From: Paenibacillus sp. BSR1-1
GTDB lineage: Bacteria > Bacillota > Bacilli > Bacillales > Cytobacillaceae
Assembly: GCF_030403775.1 (NCBI RefSeq)
Contig: NZ_JAQMWQ010000001.1
Span: 434,001-498,000 of the forward strand
DNA length: 64,000 bases
Direction of reading: 5' to 3'
Shown here: piece by piece, positions 25,993 to 33,247 of the stretch
Numbering within the stretch: position 1 is the stretch's first letter
Layout: the number at the start of each line of letters is the position of its first letter
Translations under genes and position numbers: made by a program
The notes under the pieces: generated by a model
What the model saw: the letters and a program-made list of their open reading frames with translations, nothing else
Told to the model about the DNA's origin: nothing
Database searches by the model: none

Positions 25993-26832
25993 ATGAAGCA
26001 GGATGTCTTAACCGGTTATCATCCAGTAAATAACATTAATATTTATTATGAATTTTATCCTAATCAGTCATCGGACAAAACGTTCGTTTTACTACATGGT
26101 TTTCTTTCCTCCACCTTCACTTTTCGCCATTTAATTTCCTTACTCAAACAGGATTATCAAGTGTTATCAGTAGACCTTCCCCCTTTTGGGAAAAGCGCAA
26201 AATGCAATCGATATGTCTATTCTTACAAGAATTTAGCTCAAACCGTCATTAAACTTACAGAGTCCTTTGGATTAAAAAACATAACCTTTATTGGGCATTC
26301 AATGGGCGGGCAGATTGTCTTGAATATTCTTCACATGGTGCCCGAGCTTGCAGATAAAGCCATCTTGCTGTGCAGTTCGGCCTATCTCAAGCGATCAAAA
26401 TTGCCTCTGGTCTTAACCAGCTACATTCCTTACTTTCACCTATTTGTGAAGTATTGGTTCGCGAGAACAGGAGTAAAGAAGAATCTCCAAGCCGCGCTTT
26501 ATAATCACTCAATCATTAATGAAGAAATGATTAACGGCTACTTACAGCCTTTTTTACAAGATGAAATCTTTGTTGCTCTGACAAGAATGATAAGGGACCG
26601 TGAAGGGGATCTTCCACCGAAAATCCTAAAGGAAATCAAAACTCCCTGCCTGCTGATCTGGGGTGACCATGATAAGTCTATGCCGCTTAAAGTTGGTGAA
26701 AAACTAAACAAAGATTTAGCAAATTCTGAACTGATAGTACTTAAAGAAACTGGTCATGCAATCCCAGAAGAACGGCCTAAGGAAATCTTTGAATATATCC
26801 AAAGCTTTCTTGGGAAATTTCAAGCCGTCTAA
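25993..26832 (+). CDS. Alpha/beta hydrolase
   Basis: 279 residues from the ATG at 25993, nine bases after GGGAGG. Motifs: FVLLHGFLSSTFTFRHL, nucleophile elbow GHSMGG, acid in WGDHDKSMP and His in KETGHAIPEERP. A cap region lies at about 130-200 with an aromatic-rich stretch (YIPYFHLFVKYWFARTG). It differs clearly from the two PHA-cluster hydrolases. It could be a carboxylesterase, lactonase or YugF-like enzyme. Single gene between terminators. Confidence 0.75.
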   Translation: MKQDVLTGYHPVNNINIYYEFYPNQSSDKTFVLLHGFLSSTFTFRHLISLLKQDYQVLSVDLPPFGKSAKCNRYVYSYKNLAQTVIKLTESFGLKNITFIGHSMGGQIVLNILHMVPELADKAILLCSSAYLKRSKLPLVLTSYIPYFHLFVKYWFARTGVKKNLQAALYNHSIINEEMINGYLQPFLQDEIFVALTRMIRDREGDLPPKILKEIKTPCLLIWGDHDKSMPLKVGEKLNKDLANSELIVLKETGHAIPEERPKEIFEYIQSFLGKFQAV

Positions 26833-26866
26833 AAAACCACCAAGCTCCTGAATGCTTGGTGGTTTT
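26833..26866. terminator. Bidirectional terminator
   Basis: AAAACCACCAAGC / GCTTGGTGGTTTT between the hydrolase and the convergent desR gene. Confidence 0.88.
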
Positions 26867-26890
26867 GATTTTTACTAGTATAAAAACGAT

Positions 26891-27490
26891 TTATTTAAAC
26901 CAGCCTTTTTCCTTCGATTGGGTAATTGCTTCGATACGGTTTTTCACTTCAAGTTTATCTAAGATAATGGAGATATAATTGCGAACAGTTCCTGTTTTTA
27001 TGCTGAGTTCTTCTGCAATTTCTTTTGTATTTTTGCCATCAGCAACAAGTTCTAACACTTCTTTTTCACGGTCAGTTAAAGGATTTTCCTCACCGTATAC
27101 ATCGTCCATTAATTCCGGTGCGTAAATTCTTCTGCCTGCCATCACGCTCCGGATAGAACGCGCTAGTTCATCACTGGGGCTGTCCTTTAATAAATACCCA
27201 CTTACACCTGCCTTTAATGCCCGCTGAAAATACCCCGTCCGAGCAAATGTAGTCAGGATGATTACTTTGCAGCCAAGTCCTTTAAGATCCTCAGCTGCCT
27301 CAAGTCCACTTTTTCCCGGCATCTCAATATCCATGATACAAACATCTGGTTTGAATTTTTTCACAAGTGAGACAGCTTCTTCACCATTGGAGGCCTTTCC
27401 CACTACTTCCATGTCCTCTTCCAAATTAAGCAGTGATCCAAAGGCCCCTAGAAGCATTTGCTGGTCCTCAGCGATAACGATTCTTATCAT
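26891..27490 (-). CDS. desR: Response regulator DesR
   Basis: 199 residues, closely matching B. subtilis DesR from memory (EDQQMLLGA, KPDVCIMDIEMPGKSGLEAAEDLK, LTDREKEVLELVADGKNTKEIAEELSIK, NRIEAITQSKEKGWFK). Asp54 is the phosphoacceptor; a LuxR-type helix-turn-helix is at about 135-195. DesR activates the delta-5 fatty acid desaturase gene des when DesK senses ordered membrane lipids in the cold. The four-base overlap with desK is kept. The des gene itself, which precedes desKR in B. subtilis, is not within the window on this side: phaP2 stands there instead. Confidence 0.93.
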   Translation of the reverse strand: MIRIVIAEDQQMLLGAFGSLLNLEEDMEVVGKASNGEEAVSLVKKFKPDVCIMDIEMPGKSGLEAAEDLKGLGCKVIILTTFARTGYFQRALKAGVSGYLLKDSPSDELARSIRSVMAGRRIYAPELMDDVYGEENPLTDREKEVLELVADGKNTKEIAEELSIKTGTVRNYISIILDKLEVKNRIEAITQSKEKGWFK

Positions 27491-28626
27491 TTTCGCTCCT
27501 CCTTATCCAAATGCGGCTTTACATCATTCGGTACTTTTAGGATTAAGGTTGTTCCATTGTTAGTCACAAGTTCGAGACTGCCGTTAATGAATTCAAGCCG
27601 TTCTTTCATTCCAATTAGTCCATGCCCTTCCGCTAAAAACCCTTCTGTACCTTTAAATTTACCATCATCACTTATGGTTAATACAATTTCCTTCCACGAT
27701 TGCTCAATTGAAACATAACAAGTTGTGGCCCCGCTATGTTTGACCACATTATTAATGGCCTCTTTCAAGCACATACTTAATATATTCTCAGTCAATAACG
27801 AAACATTCGTCAGAGTGAACTCCTCTTCAGAAACTAATTGAATCTGGGCGGCCCTCAGAATCTCCTTAACCCGGAACATTTCATCTTTTATACGAATACC
27901 CCTCATCGAAGAAACCATTTTTCTTACTTCGCTTAGTGCAGTCCTTGCCGTTTGCTGAACATCCTTCAATTCATTCCTGGCTTGCTCAGGGTCTTTCGTG
28001 ATCAATTTTCTTGCCAAATCCGTCTTCAATCCTATCAAGGAAAGCTTTTGTCCTAAAGTATCATGAAGATCCCTGGCTATCCGCTGACGTTCCTCCAATT
28101 TTACAAGCTCAGAAATCTTTTTATTGGCATATTCCAATTTTTCTTCAAGCTGCCCTCTTTCTTTCCGGTTATAAATACTGAATGGGAGAAGGATCACACT
28201 GATCCAAATGATAATAACAAAGGGCAATTGCTGTAAGAAGAGCTTTTCATGCATAACGATGCTGTAATTAATCGATGCCGATGTACTAAGCAGATGGATA
28301 AAATACAAGGTTAAAAAAGCTGCGCGGTCTTTTATATTTCCAATAAAATATGCAAGAAAAAAGGCAAAATAAACATAGCTGAATAGACTGGTCGCTGTTA
28401 TTGAGATACCAATAAGGATTAATGTCCAAAGATAGACAGGCCATCCTTTTGAAATAAACGCGATCCGATAAAGGATAAAAAATAGCAGCGTTAGTAAAAT
28501 TCCTACTACGATTTGAAGGGTAGTAGGCGCTTGAAAAATGAAGTAAAACGGTAAAATGCAGAGAACAGTCCAAATATACGGAGCAATCCCATTATTTTTT
28601 TGGAAAGTCATATACTTTTTAATCAT
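27487..28626 (-). CDS. desK: Thermosensor histidine kinase DesK
   Basis: 379 residues. Five membrane segments lie in the first ~150 residues, followed by a coiled-coil linker (EKLEYANKKISELVKLEERQR). His188 in ARDLHDTLGQKLSLIGLK falls at the same number as the B. subtilis phosphorylated His. The HATPase_c domain contains EAINNVVKHSGAT, SDDGKF and GHGLIGMKERLE. DesK reads membrane thickness and switches from phosphatase to kinase on cooling. No desaturase gene lies upstream; phaP2 and its terminator precede. Confidence 0.93.
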   Translation of the reverse strand: MIKKYMTFQKNNGIAPYIWTVLCILPFYFIFQAPTTLQIVVGILLTLLFFILYRIAFISKGWPVYLWTLILIGISITATSLFSYVYFAFFLAYFIGNIKDRAAFLTLYFIHLLSTSASINYSIVMHEKLFLQQLPFVIIIWISVILLPFSIYNRKERGQLEEKLEYANKKISELVKLEERQRIARDLHDTLGQKLSLIGLKTDLARKLITKDPEQARNELKDVQQTARTALSEVRKMVSSMRGIRIKDEMFRVKEILRAAQIQLVSEEEFTLTNVSLLTENILSMCLKEAINNVVKHSGATTCYVSIEQSWKEIVLTISDDGKFKGTEGFLAEGHGLIGMKERLEFINGSLELVTNNGTTLILKVPNDVKPHLDKEERK

Positions 28627-28705
28627 GAACTGTACCTCTTTTTTTAAGTAATTACCTTATCCTCTATCTTAACGCAAAGTACCTTCATTTGGAAAGAAAA
28701 TGAAA

Positions 28706-28735
28706 AAACTCCACTATTTTAGGTCAGTGGAGTTT
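28706..28735 (-). terminator. Terminator after phaP2
   Basis: AAACTCCACT / AGTGGAGTTT followed on the minus strand by T residues; separates phaP2 from desK. Confidence 0.8.
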
Positions 28736-28746
28736 AAATCTTTATC

Positions 28747-29292
28747 TTATTTAGAGCTTACTAAAACTTTTCGACTTTCCTCAAGGCGACCAGCTACCTT
28801 TTTGTGGTTTTCCCTTGCAGCCTTTAAATATTCATCGGAAACTTTTTGCCAGCCATTACGGCGCTCTCTTGCATATTTAACATAGTTTTCACTGCCTTCA
28901 ACAAAATTTTCTTCAATCCGTTGAATCAGATCTACGCCGGCTGCAAGTGGTGCCATAGTTAACTGCTCAATTCGTTCGGATACCTCACCAAACTGGTCCT
29001 TCAATTCAGGGCGTAATGCCTGTTTTTCATCAACTCTTTTAGCCAGATTACTTGAAACTCCTTTAACAAGTTCTGTACTTGTTTGCCTGGAAGTCTGAAA
29101 AAGATTGGCAAGGGAGCCTCTAAATTCTTGATTAAACTTTACTGTTTCTTTTACAGCATTAAGATACGCATCTTCTCTTCTTTCGCGGAGCTTTCTTGCT
29201 TGATTTAATGATTGCTCATATTGATTCCAGAATGTATCTACAAAACGATTGGAATCAAATGCTGCTTCTTGTTCAACTTTCTTAGTAGTCAT
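28747..29292 (-). CDS. phaP: Phasin PhaP (cluster 2)
   Basis: 181 residues, helical and charged, with no signal peptide. It shares with the cluster 1 phasin FVDTFWNQYEQSLNQARKLRERREDAYLNAVKETVKFNQ, MAPLAAGVDLIQRIEENF in place of LTPFKSFIYVVDQLEHNL, and YVKYARERRNGWQKVSDEYLK. It is probably a second granule coat protein. AGGAGAGGG precedes the ATG. Unlike cluster 1 no phaQ lies between it and its promoter, yet the promoter carries the same candidate PhaQ operator. Confidence 0.87.
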   Translation of the reverse strand: MTTKKVEQEAAFDSNRFVDTFWNQYEQSLNQARKLRERREDAYLNAVKETVKFNQEFRGSLANLFQTSRQTSTELVKGVSSNLAKRVDEKQALRPELKDQFGEVSERIEQLTMAPLAAGVDLIQRIEENFVEGSENYVKYARERRNGWQKVSDEYLKAARENHKKVAGRLEESRKVLVSSK

Positions 29293-29369
29293 AGTTTATC
29301 CCTCTCCTTTTTATTTGTTACTCAAATAAGAACATATGCTTTCGTATGTATTTTCTCAGCTAGTCTATA

Positions 29370-29404
29370 TATGTAATTTACACCTATGTGTCATAATCTG
29401 TCAA
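29370..29404 (-). promoter_or_regulatory. phaP2 promoter with the same candidate PhaQ operator
   Basis: Minus strand: TTGACA (29404-29399), 18-base spacer, TAAATT (29380-29375). CATAGGTGTAAATTACATAT over the -10 matches TATAGGTGTAAAATACATAT of phaQP at 18 of 20 positions, at the same place relative to the -35 and -10. Confidence 0.75.
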
Positions 29405-29503
29405 CTCTGATTATATAATAAAATAATCAGAATCTTAAAAATGTTTATACCTTAGGAATGTTGGAAACATAGATTATTATAAAAACTTGAGGAGGAATGC
29501 ATT

Positions 29504-30283
29504 TTGAGCGAAGTTTTCAAGAACTGTTCAGGGATTCCCTATTTAAGACTCGGTACGGGTGAGCCATTAGTTTTTATTCACGGTCTAGGAGAAGTTAAGG
29601 AGGGCTGGTCTAATCAATTTGAATTTGCCGACCAATATGACTTAATCATTCCCGATTTACGGGGGCATGGTGAATATCAATCCCCTGGAGAAATATCAAT
29701 TAAAAATTTTGCTTACGACGTCATCACCCTTTTAAAAGGCCTTGAAATTGAAAGCGCACACATATGCGGCTTGTCTATGGGAGGGATGGTGGCACAGGAA
29801 ATTTATCGCCAGGCTCCTGAAATGTGCCGTTCCTTAATGCTAGTCAGTACCTTCCATTATGCACCGAAGCAGCTTGGAAAGTTATTCTTGAAATTCAGGG
29901 AAGCACGTGCAGAAAATAAGTCTCCTGACGACCTAAGAGAAACAGCTGCAAAGATTTGCCTTTACTCATGGTCAAAAGAAAATTTTGATCACTTTTATCA
30001 ATATTACAAACCAAATAGTGAATATTATTTTAAATCGATGGAAGCATGTCTAAAAGTGAATAATTTAAGTTTGCTTCCTAAAATTAAAGTTCCAACCTTA
30101 ATTATTGGCGGACAATATGATTCAGTCATCCCCGTTTGGGTTCAATTAATGATGCACAAACAAATTCGCCATTCTGAGTTTGTTATTTTCAGAAATACTG
30201 GTCATATTGCCAAGCTTGAAGCAAAGGAAGCCTTCAATGAAGTCCTGCGCAACTTTTTAAATAAACACACAAGGGCAAGTTAG
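29504..30283 (+). CDS. Alpha/beta hydrolase of PHA cluster 2
   Basis: 259 residues, TTG start eight bases after GGAGG. Same landmarks as the cluster 1 hydrolase: FIHGLGEVKEGWSNQFEFADQYD, GLSMGGMVAQEIYRQ, STFHYAPKQL, LKVNNLSLLPKIKVPT, GGQYDSVIPVW and the His in NTGHIAKLE. The two are paralogues that kept their place, divergent from the phasin and convergent with phaC. The family is close in shape to 3-oxoadipate enol-lactonase-type enzymes, a group that some Bacillus intracellular PHB depolymerases resemble. Function as depolymerase, thioesterase or chain-release enzyme is inferred from context only. Confidence 0.78.
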   Translation: MSEVFKNCSGIPYLRLGTGEPLVFIHGLGEVKEGWSNQFEFADQYDLIIPDLRGHGEYQSPGEISIKNFAYDVITLLKGLEIESAHICGLSMGGMVAQEIYRQAPEMCRSLMLVSTFHYAPKQLGKLFLKFREARAENKSPDDLRETAAKICLYSWSKENFDHFYQYYKPNSEYYFKSMEACLKVNNLSLLPKIKVPTLIIGGQYDSVIPVWVQLMMHKQIRHSEFVIFRNTGHIAKLEAKEAFNEVLRNFLNKHTRAS

Positions 30284-30369
30284 CGGGGAAGGAACTAGTT
30301 CCTTCCTCCTCCAAATTGCACATACTTATTATATATTTACTTGTACTTAAATTTATTACAGAATAATTT

Positions 30370-31437
30370 TTATATTGGATTAGAACGGCTGGAAGCCCAT
30401 TTATCGACAATGCCAGCAAACATTCCGGACAGCGCCATACCAACATGGCCAGATTCTACCACGATATAGGTTTTATCCTCACTTGAGACTAAATCCATTA
30501 TCGGCTTGCTCTGATCTTCCAAAATCAAATGATCTCTGGAGCCAGAAACGACGAAAAGATTTGCCTTAATATTCTTTAGATCAGCTTTTTTGTTGCCGAT
30601 CATAAATTCTCCTTTTACCAGCTTATTCTCTTTGAAAAAGTCATTCGCCAATTGGCGGTATGCTTCCCCTGCAAATGGCACCTGGTCAACTGTCCATTTA
30701 TTCATTCTGCGCCACTTTTCCACATAACGCTTATCGTGTGCCCTGCTTAAAAGCATGGTATAGTTTGTAAAATAAATTGGTGCTCCAATGGCTCTGAACA
30801 TGCCTTCAACTAATTGAGGCGGCATATTGCCATAAACATCAATAAAATGGTCAATATTCATATCACCATTTCTCATACCTTCAGCCCATTTATCCGGTCC
30901 CACGAATGGACCGAAATCGATTGGCACCGTTGCGACAACCAAGTTTTTAATTGGTTCATCTGCAACTGCAGCATAGAGTGAAGCTATAGTTCCTCCTAAA
31001 CAGTAACCGACAAGGGTAATTTCTTCCGCATCGGAATGACGAATGGCCCTTTTTACTGCCGTTCTTAAATATTTATCAATGTAGGTGTCTAAACCAATTT
31101 TCTTATCTTCATAGCCTGGTGTACCCCAGTCTAATAAATACACTTCATAGCCCATGTTGGTAAGACCCTCGATCACGCTGGCCTTTGGGGCAATATCTAA
31201 AATGTACGGTTTATTAAAAAGTGAATATACCAAAAATAATGGAACCTCATACTTTTTCTCTTTGGCAGGATAATGCCATAATACCGACTTATTCTTTCTC
31301 CATACTTCATTTCTTGGAGTAAGCCCTATTTTTGGCTCTGGTTCACTTAAAAGCTTAAAAACCTGAGACCATCGCTCCATTTCCTTCTCGTAATTCAAAT
31401 CTGGAATTGCGTTCTTTAAAGGTGATTCTGTTGCCAC
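30370..31437 (-). CDS. phaC: Class IV PHA synthase PhaC (cluster 2)
   Basis: 355 residues, GTG start with GGAGGG upstream. Cys146 in GYCLGG, Asp302 in SGSRDHLIL and His331 in ESGHVGMAL form the triad. Compared with PhaC1 the centre (residues 60-175) is clearly homologous, and KYVEKWRRMNKWT and GE-MIG-KKADLKNI stretches recur. This copy keeps the usual SRDH segment that PhaC1 changes. It lies 21 bases or more downstream of phaR2 in an operon of four genes. The pair of synthases may differ in monomer choice or timing. Confidence 0.92.
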   Translation of the reverse strand: MATESPLKNAIPDLNYEKEMERWSQVFKLLSEPEPKIGLTPRNEVWRKNKSVLWHYPAKEKKYEVPLFLVYSLFNKPYILDIAPKASVIEGLTNMGYEVYLLDWGTPGYEDKKIGLDTYIDKYLRTAVKRAIRHSDAEEITLVGYCLGGTIASLYAAVADEPIKNLVVATVPIDFGPFVGPDKWAEGMRNGDMNIDHFIDVYGNMPPQLVEGMFRAIGAPIYFTNYTMLLSRAHDKRYVEKWRRMNKWTVDQVPFAGEAYRQLANDFFKENKLVKGEFMIGNKKADLKNIKANLFVVSGSRDHLILEDQSKPIMDLVSSEDKTYIVVESGHVGMALSGMFAGIVDKWASSRSNPI

Positions 31438-31458
31438 TGTCTTCCCTCCATTCCGCTA

Positions 31459-32025
31459 TTATTTGGTCGCCCCAGCACTAGCAAGCTCACGCTCAGAGCT
31501 TTTGTCTTTTTCAATCAAACCTTTTAGTGTTTCAAATTCTTCTTTAAAATCATTTAACTTTAAGAGCTCAAATTTCATTTCCTGCAGCTCGGCATGTAAA
31601 TCCTTAGAATCTGATAGCTCTTTTTTTGTTTTCACTAGCTCTGTTTTAAGCTGTTTTGTTAGTTTAATAATCTCCTTGGATACTTCCACAACACTCTCAA
31701 TATCCTTGCTTTGAGACTTTACAGAATCCTGCAGATCCCATATTTGTTCCTCAAGAGCTTCAATTTTTTCCTCTGTCTGAATCGTCAAGGCTGCCACGTT
31801 CGTCACATCATTTTTAGTAGGCAAATTTAAAACACTAGCAAGTGCTTCTTGATTTTTTTTAAATTGATCAAGATAACGGGAATGAATCTCTGTTCCTACA
31901 TTGGACATTTTGACAAATTCTTTATTATTCGTCCAAAGATAGATAAAATCATTGATCTGCTTTTCCCATAATTGGCTAAACTTATGAAGAGATTCATATG
32001 GATCATATGTTTTTTTGCCTGTCAT
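31459..32025 (-). CDS. phaR: PhaR subunit of PHA synthase (cluster 2)
   Basis: 188 residues from the ATG at 32025 (GGGGTGG five bases upstream); a GTG three codons earlier sits within that site. Motifs: YESLHKFSQLWEKQINDFIY, LPTKNDVTNVAALTIQTEEKIEALEEQIWDLQDSV, then a long coiled coil. It is the required partner type for class IV PhaC. Its C-terminus lacks the Lys-rich tail of PhaR1. Third gene of the cluster 2 operon. Confidence 0.88.
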   Translation of the reverse strand: MTGKKTYDPYESLHKFSQLWEKQINDFIYLWTNNKEFVKMSNVGTEIHSRYLDQFKKNQEALASVLNLPTKNDVTNVAALTIQTEEKIEALEEQIWDLQDSVKSQSKDIESVVEVSKEIIKLTKQLKTELVKTKKELSDSKDLHAELQEMKFELLKLNDFKEEFETLKGLIEKDKSSERELASAGATK

Positions 32026-32047
32026 CGTTTCCACCCCTGCATTATTA

Positions 32048-32674
32048 TCATTTTTTTGTAAGTTCAGTAACGCCTTTCATATATTGTTGAAATGGGAACA
32101 TCGCCGATTTAACTTGTTTTGCAAATAAATTTGCAAATATTTTCTGATTTTCATAGACAACATTCGTTGTTTTCTTTACGCTGTCAACATATTTTTCTCG
32201 GCCTTTTTTTCTAAAAGAAATATATTGTTCCAGCGTTTCTAAGTACTTTTCAATTGCTTGGCCATTCGTTAACGAACGGAATGGAGTTAAAAACAGGGAA
32301 GTGGTTTTTGTCTGAATATCATCCACCACTTGATTGATTTCTTCATACGATTTAATTGGAAAAAATTGCTGGATGGACGTTGTCGTTACAAGTAACTCCT
32401 CCCGTGCTCCTTTTTCCCATTCCTTAAGCTCTTTGTTAAATTGCTCTGTAATTGCTTTAATATTTTCCTGATTGCTTCTTACTCTTTCAACAAAGCTTTT
32501 AGCTGCTTCCAGGAATAAATCATCCCGCTTGTTAAATCTTTCAGCCCATGAATCTAATTCATCGAATCCAAGCCTCCACAACATGTCTAAGCTTGATAGT
32601 TGTTCTTCAGGACGAAATTCTGTTTCTTGACTTTCAACAACTGCTTCCAGCTCTTTTTCATTTTTCTTTGCCAT
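32048..32674 (-). CDS. PHA-cluster helical protein, phasin-like, family X (cluster 2)
   Basis: 208 residues from the ATG at 32674 (GGAGGAG upstream); the longer ORF to 32695 begins inside the preceding gene without a site. It shares with the cluster 1 copy QLSSLDMLWRLGFDELDSWAERFNKRDDLF, KELKEWEKGAREELLVTTTSIQQFFPIKSYEEIN, QAIEKYLETLEQYISFRKKGR and VYENQKIFANLFAKQVKSAMFPFQQYM. All-helical, no membrane segment. The pairing with phaR and phaC in both clusters supports a function on the granule or as synthase partner. Overlaps the preceding gene by 17 bases. Confidence 0.78.
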   Translation of the reverse strand: MAKKNEKELEAVVESQETEFRPEEQLSSLDMLWRLGFDELDSWAERFNKRDDLFLEAAKSFVERVRSNQENIKAITEQFNKELKEWEKGAREELLVTTTSIQQFFPIKSYEEINQVVDDIQTKTTSLFLTPFRSLTNGQAIEKYLETLEQYISFRKKGREKYVDSVKKTTNVVYENQKIFANLFAKQVKSAMFPFQQYMKGVTELTKK

Positions 32675-33137
32675 CAATATTCTCCTCCATCTCAAAATCT
32701 GCAGTAAAAAGCTGTTTTAATTCCAACAGCTCTTCCTCTAATTTTTTTATTTTATAATCTTGGATTGCCTTTACTTCTTTTTCTAAAATAGCCAATAATT
32801 CTTCAAGCGATTTCTGGACTTTTTTAAACTTAAAACGGTTTTCCTTCATACTTTTTGCTGTCATATAAACTGTCTCATCCAGGAAATCCAGCTTTCCCTC
32901 ACAATCTACCATTCTTACAGAAAGTTCTGCTATTTCATCTTTATTCGCCAGATCTAAGCGATTCAACCACTTAGTTGTTAACCTTCTGTGAATCTTTAAT
33001 CGGGAAAGATGCGCATCCATTCCCCTGCCAAAAGCGCGGGTAAAGGAACCGCAATTGGTACGGGCATGGATGCTTTTATTGAGCTCTTCTTCAAATTTTT
33101 TATAAAAAGTCATTCTATCTCGGTGTTCGGAATCCAT
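32658..33137 (-). CDS. PhaR-like helical protein, only in cluster 2
   Basis: 159 residues. After a basic N-terminus (GRGMDAHLSRLKIHRRLTTKWLNRLDLA) comes NKDEIAELSVRMVDCEGKLDFLDETVY, which parallels the PhaR signature PTKxDIANxAxLxIQTEEKIxxLEEQ, then a coiled coil rich in Lys/Glu. It may therefore be a divergent PhaR or a phasin. It is the first gene of the four-gene operon, directly behind a strong promoter with a TetR-type dyad. Cluster 1 has no counterpart. AGGGAA lies before the ATG. Confidence 0.65.
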   Translation of the reverse strand: MDSEHRDRMTFYKKFEEELNKSIHARTNCGSFTRAFGRGMDAHLSRLKIHRRLTTKWLNRLDLANKDEIAELSVRMVDCEGKLDFLDETVYMTAKSMKENRFKFKKVQKSLEELLAILEKEVKAIQDYKIKKLEEELLELKQLFTADFEMEENIDGKEK

Positions 33138-33150
33138 TAAATTCCCTCAT

Positions 33151-33205
33151 AACTAACCGGTCGGTATGTTTATCTAATCATAGTAAATTCAGGCCTTTAA
33201 GTCAA
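33151..33205 (-). promoter_or_regulatory. Cluster 2 operon promoter with TetR-type dyad
   Basis: Minus strand: TTGACT (33205-33200), 17-base spacer, TATGAT (33182-33177). Just downstream (33170-33153) is ACATACCGACCGGTTAGT, a dyad ACnnACCG-nn-CGGTnnGT with 12 of 18 positions symmetric, placed around the likely transcription start. Such ACCG/CGGT dyads are typical TetR-family operators. No tetR gene lies in the window. Confidence 0.7.
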
Positions 33206-33247
33206 TTTACAATTTGTTAAAAATTCAAAAAATTTATTTAACATTGC

